Source: Kudoa neothunni (lineage: Eukaryota; Cnidaria). From it: a stretch of DNA of 64,000 bases. A program made the position numbers and the translations under genes. Positions 50,959 through 63,212 of this stretch are shown here, one piece after another. The notes beneath the pieces were generated by a model, which searched no databases, was not told the DNA's origin, and was given only the letters and a program-made list of their open reading frames with translations. The stretch covers positions 1,116,001 through 1,180,000 of the forward strand of contig OZ199838.1 of NCBI GenBank assembly GCA_964304625.1, in the 5' to 3' direction. How positions within the stretch are numbered: position 1 is the first letter of the stretch; every line of letters starts with the position of its first letter.

Positions 50959-53900
50959 TGGGGAAATAGTGCTACGTCCATAACGACTCAAACGTCTTAT
51001 CCCACTAAACCTAACTGGAATTTTACTGTACAATTGTAAGCGCATTATACTCAACTGTAGGTGTAGTAAACCTCCAATCAACCGAGGCTGGGCTCCGCGC
51101 TAGCCCACTACATTACTGGGCGGAAATCCTCTAGACAATAACAATCGGGGTGATCACCATAGCTTCGTTTACTATAATAACTTAGCTGTACTATTCTTTA
51201 AAATTGATTGTTTCCTCGCGTAAATACAACAGTAAGCATAAACTCTAACTTCAGATTCTACTATGTGATTGAGATGTGCAATTCAGGAGCAGAACACTTC
51301 AAGGGACAAAAATTCGAATTCGTAACCTCTGGATTCAAAGCCCAACGGCCAAATACTTTAATCCAATGTTTCCCGACCTATTTTTGATAGAGTTCGCTTT
51401 ATTTAAAAAAAAATTCAGAACCCATTTTTTTCAAAAGTATTGATGTTTATAACTTTCAATAAAGCTCTCCATCACATTAAAATTTGAAAACACTTATTAT
51501 ATACTTCTTTTCTTATTAATATTAAAATGTCTTCAATCAGATCTAACTTAATTTATCGATGGACTTAAAAAGTTAACATCTTTAGTTATTCATTCCGCCA
51601 AAAATAACGTCAAGTGAAACTCACGGTAATCTAAGCTTCATTAGGATTTACTTCCCTACATAGAGGGGGCTTATAAACCACAAATAAATAATGTAGATAC
51701 AACATTTATCAATATTAATCAATATTATATTAGATTTATTCAGAAACAATGGGATATATAATCCTAAATGAGACAAACTTTAGATTCTAACCAATCTGAT
51801 TCTATTTGGGTGAAGGACACGTTAAATGTTATTACTAATTTTTATGATATCAATCGTCATTTATAAATAAGCGATATTGACTTCAAAATACGTCGTACGT
51901 TCAACTATCTCATAATTATCCGTGTTTTCCGTTCCTCGCCATGGCGTTACATTCAAAGATTAAAAATTTCCATGCCCATAAAATCTTTTTCATGTCCCAT
52001 CGATGGGGCGTGAGCCCTACGACGAGAAACACTACCCAATCGGTAATCGTTAATTTGCTGTGTGTAATTTAGAAACCCTTGATGCAGCTTACTAAAAACA
52101 GCCGAGATTTTTAATAATTTTAATCCTCATACATCGAAACTAACATAAACTTAGAACAAAATTATTATTTTCATTGGATTATAACATTCGTATCACGCGA
52201 AAATATGTCCAACAAACACGTCACATTTAACTCCACATATATATTATGGTAAATAGTATAATAATTTAAAATCCTGGCAAGATGCAAAATGTTCGTGTGG
52301 CTTCTTCAAATTCATTCTTTCGTAGTAGAGTCTTGCGCATACAATTACACTAAATTCATATTATTCACAAGTCAAGGTGTTGATCGACATACCATAGACA
52401 CTGAGCTAGATACATTGATCTAGTATTCTTACACATTATAAATCTGGGAAAATTCAACGAACTATACGCCACACAAGTCCCTAAAATAAATTTTCAAATA
52501 ATCTCGGTGACACTCTTAATTCTATACCTGCTGTAACAAAATTGAAACTATGATATTTATATGATATCAATGAGCCAACTATAGCTAGTGGACCAAACCA
52601 TCTCATGTAAAAGTATGGTCGGGCCTCTAAGAGTTTATTCGCGTTGTTAATAAATTGCTATTAACGTGGAGAATACGGTGCTTACTTAGATAATGATAAA
52701 CTGTAAATGCATCTAATGTTGCATAAGCACCGTAGAGGCAGCCAAGAAAGGAAGTTACTCTACGATGAGGCTCCAAATACTCCATAGAGAGTCGGCCCTG
52801 CATATTTGAAATTTATGCGCATGTTTTTAGGGATTAACAAAAATCAGCATGTGAGTTGGTCCAGATGCTAATTTCTCCAAAAAATAACAGTTAACGATTA
52901 TTAAAATTCTTACAGATTTATTGGTGATAGTGGATATATAAAGTGGTCATGGTTCTAATTTTTTCGTTTACGACTTCAACCAAAAGATTAGGATTGTAGC
53001 CGAATAGCTTATCCTCACACTTATTCTACGACTATCACATTTAACCACACACTACAGCTTACATAAATTGTTACATTCGTATAATTGGGAAATACTGTTT
53101 CTCAATTTTTTTAATTAATATTGTCTAAGTTAATTTGAGAGAATCCATGGAAAATTTAATTATTAAACGAAAAAAATACCCTGATAATATATTTTAGGAA
53201 AATTTAAAAAGATTTTTAATTAGATGTTTGGCGGTAAAAAAACGCTTATTTTATTTTCTCCAAGCGAACAAGCAAAACACATCAGTGACATTATTATTTA
53301 TTAATTAATTGACTTAAAAATGTAAATTTAAAAAAATATGCGCAAAAATTCTTGAGAATTTACCATAATCTTTTGAAACACTGAGCGGTACAAATGGTAA
53401 CGTTTTAAACATATTTATATCAGAATAATAAACCATTTATTAATTTGTTATATTGGATTAAGAATATAATTTATTCGAAAAATTTGTAAAGTTCTTAATT
53501 TTGTGAGATTATGTAATGTTTGATTTCTCGAAATCCAACATAGAAATTTATTATTCTTATGATAAAAATATCATCCAGAATAATTAAAATTACTCAAAAT
53601 TGAGTTCACTTTTGAGTAAAGCTATTTTCTATTTCGAGGATCGGCAATCATTTTTGGTGACGGGCTGAACACACATACCTAACCCTAACTCTAATGCGGG
53701 TCGTGTTAAAATTAAACCATCACAATTTTAAGTTATTCCTAGTTCAAATTTTATATTTAAATATATAAATAAGCATTTATAAATGTCTTTTAAAATGGAA
53801 AAGTATGTCAAATCAATAGTATTATATTCTAATAATTTTCACTCGCAATTTAATCAACTCGTGCTTAACTTGTGAAAGGACGATGCCAAACGTAAGATTT

Positions 53901-54635
53901 ACCTATATGCCTTTATAAAAATATTTTAACGTTATTATAACAATCGTATTTATTCCAGTTTTCCTATTTAATGAAAATGAATTTTAGGTGGCTAAAATGT
54001 TTATTATACCGACAACATACAGTAATGGACCGCTCGTGTGTACATTAGTTATTTTATATATTAAAGATTCTCTGGTATTTAAAATGATTTCAAAAATGAT
54101 TTCAAAATGTTATTACTACTCGCTTTAAACAATGTATAAGCATAATTAGTATGAAAAAACGAAAAATTAAAAGTCATGTGAGGATCGGTCGTACATACCT
54201 TTTTGTTTGGAACGCGTGATCAAATTAAACGTTTTTTTTCTTTTTTTCCCACGATTAAACAATTAGTAGGTTTTTATTGTTACATCAATGTGGTAGCTAG
54301 TTGAAAAATGAAGGAAAAACATGGACACATGTTGTAGATACGGAATAGTATGGTTTATAATGATGTCCTCTCTAATTCATAGAAATATCAATGGCGCAAT
54401 GATAATCCCTCCCCAATAATTCAGAAACGGGTGATGATTTTATTGGTTAAAAATTGAGCCTTTCAGAGATGGCCTTATTTTATTTAGAAAGGCTTGGCAA
54501 TTATTTTAAACATCATGGCTCAAAAAAGTGGGAGTTAATGTCTAATTCTATTCCAGATGTTTATTCATTTTTAAATTGTAATTTTAAACAAAAGAATCAT
54601 TGGCTTTTCATTAATATTTAAGTTATAGCTAGTTT
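50959..54635. other. Gene-poor DNA with GC-richer patches
   Basis: No gene seen. A patch at 50990-51380 is richer in GC than its surroundings. It contains the short inverted pair TGGGCT/AGCCCA near 51087-51105 and a tRNA-like stretch at 51304-51366. A second GC-richer patch is at 51985-52050. ATGCGCAT occurs near 52815. Confidence 0.4.
51304..51366 (-). repeat. tRNA-Gln-like remnant or SINE head
   Basis: On the minus strand TTGGGCTTTGAATCCAG forms an anticodon arm with loop CTTTGAA (anticodon TTG, Gln), using two wobble pairs. A D-arm-like TGGATTAAAGTATTTGG lies upstream and a B-box-like ATTCGAAT downstream. The acceptor and T stems do not pair well, so it is not a functional tRNA gene. Confidence 0.35.
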
Positions 54636-54639
54636 TATG

Positions 54640-54850
54640 TTTTAATATTTTTGGCGCGCTTGCGCTAAAAAAAGTACGTATTATACGGCCGGGACCGGTA
54701 GCAGAGATGGCAATTTAGTTTGAGTCCGTTTGTTCAAAAATATTTGAGGCTGTGATTTCGTTTGCGTTCGTTCATTGGTGTACTTTGTGTAAATTTGAAG
54801 TCTCGCGAACGAATACGAGCTTACTTACCGTCCCCGCCTTAGATTATTGG
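54640..54850. repeat. GC-richer inverted-repeat module
   Basis: GCCGGGACCGGTAGC near 54689 is matched in inverted, diverged form by CTTACTTACCGTCCCCGCC near 54820-54838. Inner segments (CGTTTGCGTTCGTTC and GAACGAATACGAG) are also partly complementary. GGCGCGCTTGCGC lies at the left edge. It could be a small non-autonomous DNA element with about 15-bp ends. Confidence 0.35.
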
Positions 54851-55199
54851 AAAATTCTAAATATCGATATTTAAAAAAGTTGGTAACAGTTATTTTTCGA
54901 GACCCACCAACAACTCGAGCTCCAAGGGGGTTTTTTCTAATAGCGAAAAAATCCACAAAAGAGATTGTTCATACATGAACTCATTGAACTTGTTGAAATT
55001 GCTGGTCTACTCCAACGATAAAGTTAATAAATCTAACTAATAGTTTTGTGCAATATTAAATAGTTATTCATTCTTTTTAATTTCACACCACAATCGATCT
55101 TTTTAAGAATTAAAAACATTGCTTGTTCGCTTCGTTAATCATAACTTTGATACTAAAAAATTTCAGTAACCGCCTAAGTCATTGGTTGTGGGAACTCTC

Positions 55200-55620
55200 A
55201 TGTAGTTACATCGAGGACAGATAGCACATCGGTGTGATACTCGGACTCAGAAAAATGAGGTAATAGATTTGAATCCAGTCCACCAGTGGTCAGAGTACTG
55301 CTTCCGTGTCGATGGGTCTCTATCCCATATTTGGTAGTTGTGGTTAAAGAGTACGTTCGTTGTGGAGTGGGGTGGGGTGAGCGTTAATATGAGTTTGAAT
55401 CTCCGTAACTCGTTGAAAGGCAAGTAATTTGCAGTCCTCACAGAGCCAACGCCTTTTAAAGGGATAAGGTTTGAGGTGGTGGTCGCCCTGAGACGAGAAT
55501 GTTTAGTGGGTTAAACTCCCACAATACCGCATAAAGATAAGGGATAAAGGACGGGGTTTCATGTTACGTCCTGCGGTGCCTACAGTGTTAATGTAAAAGG
55601 CCTGACCAACCAACCAGAAA
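55200..55620 (+). mobile_element. Candidate tRNA-derived SINE
   Basis: A block of about 420 bp is clearly GC-richer than its flanks and has no coding sense. Its start resembles a degraded tRNA: an A-box-like TAGCACATCGG at 55222-55232, an anticodon-arm-like ACTCGGACTCAGA, and a B-box-like GATTTGAATCC at 55266-55276, 44 bp from the A box as in tRNA genes. A second tRNA-like T arm, GTGGG-TTAAACT-CCCAC, lies at 55506-55522. The block ends near CCTGACCAACCAACCAG with no poly(A). No second copy is in the window and no target duplication is obvious. Confidence 0.45.
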
Positions 55621-56875
55621 TCCATAACCTAATAAGTTGCGCCAGGGATTTTACCTTGTAAACAAAAATAAACTCATGCAGTTTGCATAAGCTCGCGTTA
55701 GAAAATATACGGCGAAAATGATAAAGTAATATGCCATGATCTTGATAAAATAATCAAAAAATCGTTTCGATCATGATTGAAAATGACGTTATTATCCACC
55801 AACCTTGATCTAACAATCACCCAAATTCGTTATAATATTTAAGGAAATATTATAGACCATATTTCTCATTCTCATTCGGAGCAGCTTACATAGCTATTGC
55901 ATCAATTTAAATCGATATTCAGTCAATAAATATAAGCTTTAATTTAAATACGATTTATTTTTGGAATTAAATACAAATATAATTCGTTAATATACAATTA
56001 ATTGTCTCTAAAAACAAACAAATCCTTAAACGGCCGATATATTTAGAATCCCTCAGATCAAAGATCCGTTCCGCCGAAAAAATTTAAAATCGTTATCCAT
56101 GCAGCTCATGGAAGAGCAAATCTGTAGAAAATATTTTAAGCATAACTTATTTTAATTAAAACTTTATAGAACCACCAAAAATCAATTTATCACAAGAATC
56201 CAACGATCTCATCACCAAAATATGTTGCCACTTGTGTCTTCGCCAAAAAAATAGAAAAACTAGAACAGCGTGTCACAGTCGCAAAAATCAAGTTTACAAA
56301 AAACATTCTAACATTATATGCGACAATTGTTTAAAAAAATTCAATTAAAATAATATATGTGCCAATTTACATCGAGTTTTTCTGCATGGGGTCCAATGGA
56401 CCCTTTACGTGCATTCGCGTTAAGCTTTTTGCTCTTGCCACGGAGGGTTAATCTTACCTAGTGAGTGACTGCGAGCTGGATTTTGAGTTTGAAGCACTGT
56501 TTTATTACTTTAAATTGTATTATTGGTATATATCGGATGGATATAATTATAGTTGAAGAAAATAAAAAAAAATAAAAGAATTATTTTGATATTGCCTCAA
56601 AAACTATATCCCATTTCAGTTTAATTCATAATTATAAGAGAGAAAATTTATCGTCCAAGTTTATTGAAGGACCCATTATATCAAAATTTATAAAACACTC
56701 ACTTCCATAACACATCTTATAACCAACAAATATATCAATCACAAATTTAATGACTAAAGTGAAGCACAAAAATTATTCATATTTCGGCTCAATGAAATAA
56801 AGATGAAATAAAGATCTATTCTTCTTTGTGGAAAAAATAGCGTTAAAATGTTTTCAAACAGCAAGTGCTGTGGAA
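55621..56875. other. Intergenic AT-rich DNA downstream of copy B
   Basis: No gene seen. It contains the piggyBac-like end at 56389-56451. Confidence 0.4.
56389..56451 (-). repeat. piggyBac-like transposon end
   Basis: Read from the minus strand the sequence is TTAA (56451-56448) then CCCTCCGTGGCAAGAGC, ending 44 bp later in the perfect palindrome GGGTCCATTGGACCC (56389-56403). TTAA plus CCC termini with a subterminal GGTCC-type palindrome is typical of piggyBac elements. The partner end is not seen to the left, so this may be a solo end. Confidence 0.55.
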
Positions 56876-59739
56876 TTAAATGAGATGCTCATAATGCTTT
56901 TTGATCTTGTGTCTCCTGATTTTGTAAATTGAAGTCAAAAGTTCGTTCTCAGGAGTCCAAATATCAGTTGTGATTATATATTTGGAAGGTTTTTCCCATT
57001 TTTTGAGAGTCGCTAAAAAAATTTGTCGACTCATACAATTGAAAATTTCAGATCTATTACTTAATCTAGATTTCACATCATCGATAATAACTTTTTGGAT
57101 TTCTGGGTCATTTATATATAGATCCAGATCGTCTACGTGTTTAAGATTTTGCTGCAACATTACGTAATCCAAAATTTTGACTCTTTGGGGGATGATTATA
57201 CCAACTAACGAATCATGACTGGATGAAGGAACACAACAACACATTTCCACATAATCCGAGTTGAGTATGCATTGTTCCACATTTGCAAGAGAAAGGAACT
57301 CTCCTCCAGTAAGTTTGATGATATTTTCTTTACGATCTAGAATCAAATAAGTCAACTCTCTTACCAACAAAATCGAAACATTCATTAGGACAAAAAAATA
57401 ATATTTAAAATGGGTAGTTATTAACAATAAAGAAAGGGTCGCAAACTTACCTATTATTTTAAAATTTCCGTTTGGCAAATATTCTCCAATATCCCCAGTT
57501 AGATACCACCTCTTTTTGGTTTGTTCGTCAGTTACAAATTTCCGTCTTGTCTCGTCCTCCATTTTGTAGTAGCCTTTGGCAACGGGTGCCCCATAAATGC
57601 AAATTTCGCCCCGAGGATTTGGGATGTTATTAGGGCAATAATTTCCTTGAAGCAATTAACATTTAATATTTTATGCATATAAACGTTAACATCATAATTA
57701 GATATGTGTACCTTCTTCCCAGGGAATAAGCTTGATTTCTGCTGACGGTGAAACAGCACCACAATCCAATGAATACGGTCCATGGACTTTAGCAAAGTAT
57801 ATGATTACAACCATTTTATATAAATTTTAATCACAATCGCTAAATAGTCCAGATCCAAAAGTTTCAGTTGTTCCATAAATCTGTTTAAGATTGATACTGA
57901 ACAGAGTGGAAAAAAGGAATGATATTTCTTTGGAAATCGGACCTCCAGCACTATAGACCAACTTTAAGCGGCCTCCGATTGCATCTCGAACTTTTCGCAA
58001 GAGAACACTTTAGTCATTCGATAATAACAGAAATTGAAAATAATCTAAATACTTGTCAATAATTGGAGCGCTCAAATGCCCCATTTTTAGGAAATAAATT
58101 TTGTATTGGATTGCAAAATCAAAGAGAAGCTGAACAAATCTCGTTTTAGTTTTGATTTTAGCAACAACTGCGTTGACCAATCGATCCGCAATAAGCTGAA
58201 GTAATTACAGAATATTTTGGTTACATTTTAAAAATTTACAGGAACGAAAAATGAACCAGTTGGTTTAAGTTCGGTGAAGTCGCCTTTTGTTCCGTCCATC
58301 AGCCCAGGGCTCTAATAAATATTCAACAACAGTCTACCTACACTGATTTTTAAATTACGTTATCAAAAAGTGTTAAAGTTCTGCAATGGCCAATTTTGAA
58401 TCCCAACAAAAGAGACAAAAATACTAAATAAAATACACAACATTTGAAAGGCAACCCAGCAATGGATTTACCGTATCCAAGGCCAAGTGTGTGAGCGCAC
58501 GGAAGGTAGAAAGGAGTAGTGTCCAGGTTTCTACGAGTAAAAAGAGTATTACTTACATACATTGAAAAAAGGATAGAAAATAAAAATGAGATAAATAAAA
58601 AAAATAACCCGATCAACTCTTTCGCAGGTAAACAACCCAAGGCTGAAATAATATTGCGATGGGAAAGACAAACACCTATTAAATGTTAAATCTTAAACAA
58701 ATATTAGGAACACATTTGTAACCTTTAGGTCGTCCCACTGGAACCAGAAGTATACATAATAAGCGCCAAATCATCAGTATCTGGCAGGTTAATCGAAACT
58801 ACACTTGAGTTGTGGGTTTCTCCAAGTTGGATAATTTCATGATAGGACCAGAGTTTAACTCCATTTTCGGCGAGTAATGCATTCGACTTGTCTACATTCT
58901 TCCCAATTACAATTATATTTTTGATTCCACTGATATGATCAAAGAGTTGGACAATTCGTCTCAGAGAGCTTTTGTCGACAATGATAGCAGCAGGTTGTGT
59001 CTGATTGAGGGCATAAATTATGGAGGAATCATCCATATTCGAGAAAACAGTCACCACTTGAAAAATTAAAAAAGTAGGTTCAACCCAATAAATTACATAT
59101 GGAGCTAGTTGCGTAGATTCCAAGTTTTGATATTATCCATTCCTCGGAGTTTTTGGCAAATATAGCAATTTTTGGAGTTTCGTTGTTGTGGTTGTACCAA
59201 ATAGAATCGATTGTTAATAGCCCATGTTTGAATTGATCGACACGAGCTGCAACCTCTCTAAAACTTTTCCATTCATACTCACCCAAGCGGTATTTTTTAA
59301 ATATGCGTCCGGTAACCTCATCTGTATACGATTGTTTGTCTAGAACCTTACGTTTCCCTACAAATAGACTATTTCCATACAACGCTTCAGCGCGCCTTAA
59401 AGGTGAACGTAAAATAATGTGACATTCTAACTGATTTACTTGATCATATCACTTAAAATGGACACCCCTGGAAATCCATTACATAAACTTTCCAATGATT
59501 TTTTATTTCTGTAGGTTTTCTCATATTTTCCCTTATTATCCACACACACTGAGGGTATGTCGTCCAAATGAATATTTCGGAATGTGCCATATTTGAGGAA
59601 ATATGGGACAAGAGTGAGGTAACCATAGATCCAACAAAATATTGACATAATCCAATAGAAAAAAAGTTTCCAGCCCACTGTATTTCTCAATAATACGATA
59701 TTGATTTTTGGAATTGTTGTTTGAGGTAGTTGAACTCAT
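56876..59739 (-). CDS. Long-chain acyl-CoA synthetase, copy B
   Basis: A paralogue of copy A on the opposite strand, with ATG at 59739-59737 and stop at 56878-56876. In order: NQYRIIEKYS, membrane anchor (LFFYWIMSIFCWIYGYLTLV), LGEYEWKSFREVAARVDQF, EEWIISKLGIYATSSI then VTVFSNMDDSSIIYALN, P-loop region YTSGSSG and RPKG, GVCLSHRNIISALG, GTKGDFTELKPTGSFF, YGTTETFGSG, NPRGEICIYGAPVAKGYY, YLTGDIGEYLPNGNFKII and DRKENIIKLTGGEFLS. The intron before VTVF is at the same phase and place as in copy A. Two single-base excesses break an otherwise excellent frame: at 59673-59682 (after IIEKY) and at about 58731-58737, inside the P-loop between SGSSG and RPKG. The gene may be a young pseudogene, or the assembly may carry errors. 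The rest of the coding sequence looks constrained. Confidence 0.82.
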
Positions 59740-59975
59740 TATGGGGCGTGCAGTTCGATATAACCAGCCTGTGTCTCATACGGCCCTGTGTCGCTGTGTA
59801 TTAATCCGCGAGTTAGCACCTGTGTAATATGTGTTGATAATTAGTTGAATTGATCAAACGGTAAGTGATAAAAATTATAACTTAAAACTAACGTGTTAAA
59901 CAAAATAGCCAACAACTAAAGTGATGATGTGTTAGTAGATGCTCAATTCAAAAACAATCACTCGTTCTTCGCTCA

Positions 59976-59998
59976 ATATATATATATATATATATATC
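59976..59998. repeat. (TA)n microsatellite
   Basis: A TA run of about 23 bases upstream (5') of copy B of the acyl-CoA synthetase. Confidence 0.9.
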
Positions 59999-61770
59999 AG
60001 AAGCGGTAATAATACACTCCTTATTATTCATTAACCGTAAGCTATGAATATAATTGTAATAAATTGGATTTAAAACCAATTAAAATATAGTTTATTTATG
60101 GGCATGTTTTAATTAATCCACATAGAATTAAGAAAAGATCAAAAATTCTAATCCAACACATAATGAATTCTCAACGGTACACATGTATATATCCAGTCGG
60201 TGATATTCCACATCAACTTATTTGACATCTAAATTGTACTGCAGTGGTGAATCATGAGGTTTGGTGATGTGACTTAATACTTTTATTAATTATCCAATAT
60301 TTACTAATTAAAAATCTAGGTTAGAAAATTTAAAATCAAACCTTTTATAATTATATTAATGTTTGTGAGAATTTATAGGAAGTGAATATTATTAACTCGA
60401 TAATTTTCGTGTTTTTCTATTCAGGAATATTAAGCGGTTTTTAGGTCATTATAAGTTTAATTATTCTCTTTCTAAATATAATGTTTACGAGGTTTGCTTT
60501 TCGAAATAGGATAAAAGTTTTATTATGTAGGCATTTTAATCGTACGTTAATCACTATACAGGTTACAACCGATATTCGATTACCAACATATTATTATGAT
60601 ACTCATATGACAAATGGTTGTATGAATCAAATATCTTTAAACTCTAATCTCCTCTAACACTTTCGACAATAAATCCACATTAAAATTTCGAGTATAAAAG
60701 ATGCTGACAACATATGATTAAAATCAAGGCTTCGTTCTTCTTCGGTTAATCATGTATCACAAAATGCACATTCGATAGAATGGTTTCACTCTCCCAACTA
60801 TAATATCATTTTCGCCAGTCATATTTTTAATAATTTTTCAAATATTAGAAAATATAATAATAATAATAATCAGTTAGATGGAAATTTTTTGTATGCGTTA
60901 TAATAAAATACGATTGTCGTGCATGTCCGTTACCAGTGTTTATGGACTATTTTAAAAAATTTTCGTCTTAGATACTTCCGAAAAAAATAATTTGAACATT
61001 AATTACTATAAAATCTTCTTTGTAATGAATTATAGTTATAAGTAGGGATCGTAGTTTTCGATTAAAATCGAGTTTAGTCGTCGAATTTTAAAAAAGAAGA
61101 TTAAATTTTTGTGCACCACAAGATTAGTTATTATCATAATTTTTCATATAATAACGTAGACTACAAAAAAATAATTTTTCAAAACAATTTAACACTATTT
61201 AACAAAACCCACGACGACGTATAATTTGCGCAGTATGGTCATAAAGCTGTTTCCATGGAATCATGGTCGTCATCCAACAACAGATTAACATCTTTGTCGC
61301 TCCACAACTTCAGTATATTATGATCATATTATTTGAAATATGATTTAATGCTGAAATGTGTTTTGGAATGAAAGGTATCAAAGTTGAACGTATTATTCTC
61401 AACCATTACAAATATACAAATTTACAAATCTCGAGGTGTATAAACCTTAATCTTCTTATTGGGCACTCGACAACCAACATTACATCATGCTTATTTAGTT
61501 CTCCTTATCAAAATCGTATATTATGATTTGATAAAAAATTTTTAAATATATTATAGTCTAGTTTCTTTCAAATTAATTTTAATTTATGATAAAGAATTAA
61601 AAGATTCGAAGAATAGCTAAATACTACAAAAATCATACTCCACGGATATTTATAGATTATTGAAATTATAACACAAAATCTCATTTCTCATTTGTTGTTA
61701 AATAATCTATAAAAAAGTAATTTACGTTAATTAAGTGACTTTATTTGATCAATTTCTACTTGGACCAAAA

Positions 61771-61823
61771 AGGGGCCCATTGATCCTTTGTGTAACTATT
61801 TTTAATGAGCTTTCCATGGTTAA
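61771..61823 (-). repeat. Diverged piggyBac-like transposon end
   Basis: Read from the minus strand: TTAA (61823-61820), CCATGGAAAGCTC, then ACACAAAGGATCAATGGGCCC. It aligns with the end at 56389-56451 over its whole length with substitutions and a shorter middle, and has the same orientation. No partner end seen. Confidence 0.4.
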
Positions 61824-62620
61824 TATAAAATATAAATATGCTTAACGTTCTATCAGAACTGTGAATACTTTAATTACATAGATCTCATTTAGGACTAACA
61901 CTCTTGAAGGTTTATCACATCATGTGATTCACATGATACAATGCCAATGCAACCTTGGAGTTTATACAAATCAGAGTTCGACTAAAAATTTGAGCCAGAA
62001 ACAATTTTGAGTTTTAACCATATAAAATATGAAAGGGTATTAGGAACAAATCCAGATGAAGCAAATAACAAAGAATAAATGAACTTCTAGAATATAGAAG
62101 GAGAGATGCTGGATCGAATTGTGCGACCGTCATCGGAAGAGAAAATTTTATAATCTATCGAATGACAGCCAAAGAATATTTATTTATTATTTCATTATTG
62201 TTGTTATGATATGCATGTTTCTTCATACACAATAATAAAAAAAATCATTTATTTAATGCGCAATAACTGATTAAACTAATTTTCATTATTTTGCAGGGTA
62301 AAAAATTATTCGGAGTTCAAACACACTTCTATAACGAATTAGAGTTGGAGTCCGAAGTTGCACTGTATATCATATTGAGTAATTATTTCATTCTAATCTA
62401 TAACACCTTTGGTACTTTATAACAAAAAAAGCATTAACTTGGTGAATCATTTTATTTGAATTAAATCGATTCGTTTTATAAAAAATCTGCTTAATTCATT
62501 TTACCCTGTCTCTTTTAAAAATTCGTGGTTCCGAAGAAATGGAGGTCGGAAGCTTTTAAAACAAATTCGGATTAAAATGAAAAAAAACTGATTAAACTAC
62601 ATCAACTTGTAACGCTTGAA

Positions 62621-62644
62621 TATATATATATATATATATATATT
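62621..62644. repeat. (TA)n microsatellite
   Basis: A TA run of about 24 bases in the region upstream of actin. Confidence 0.9.
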
Positions 62645-63212
62645 ATAGTTACAATTAACTTTTTACATCAAAATGATTCCCAGATAAATTGATTTCGGAT
62701 AATAGCACAATAACTAAACAGATGGGATTCCGCCCCTCTTAACTTTGGTTGTTGGATGGGGGGTTTACCTTTGATATTTACCGAACAACAATTTATGCGA
62801 TGATTTTAATTCTATTTCGCTTATTCATTTTATTTACACTGTTACGAATAATTTATAGAATGCATATTGTCCAGATATAAGATGTTGTTGTTATGTTGGA
62901 ATATTCCAAGAGTAATTACATTAATATTGGCGAGATTGTAAGAATAATAATTTCGGTCATTTCACACGTAAAGAATCGTCACAATATTGGTTCTGCAACA
63001 TTGATTCATATGAAACATAAGTTGCCACGGAAATAGCGAAAGAAACACAAATTAATCTCTTGTGAGCGGTAGGACAATGGGGGAAAATTGGCCGAAACTA
63101 TTAAATATTAAGCAGCACAATGAATTTTATTAGTGATTAGGTGCAGGTCACCAATAACAACCTCAACAGACCTTCACCAGATCACATCCAATAACACGGG
63201 ATTAACAAGTTT

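Larger units (their letters stand above)
59740..63212. other. Gene-poor AT-rich DNA upstream of actin
   Basis: No supported gene. There are (TA)n runs at 59976 and 62621 and a diverged piggyBac-like end at 61771-61823. A CCAAT sequence at 63188-63192 and the CArG box just beyond belong to the presumed actin promoter. Confidence 0.45.

Noticed and set aside
55247-55441. 64-codon minus-strand frame in the SINE candidate
   Set aside because: Explained by the GC-richer, tRNA-derived composition of the block; no protein motif.
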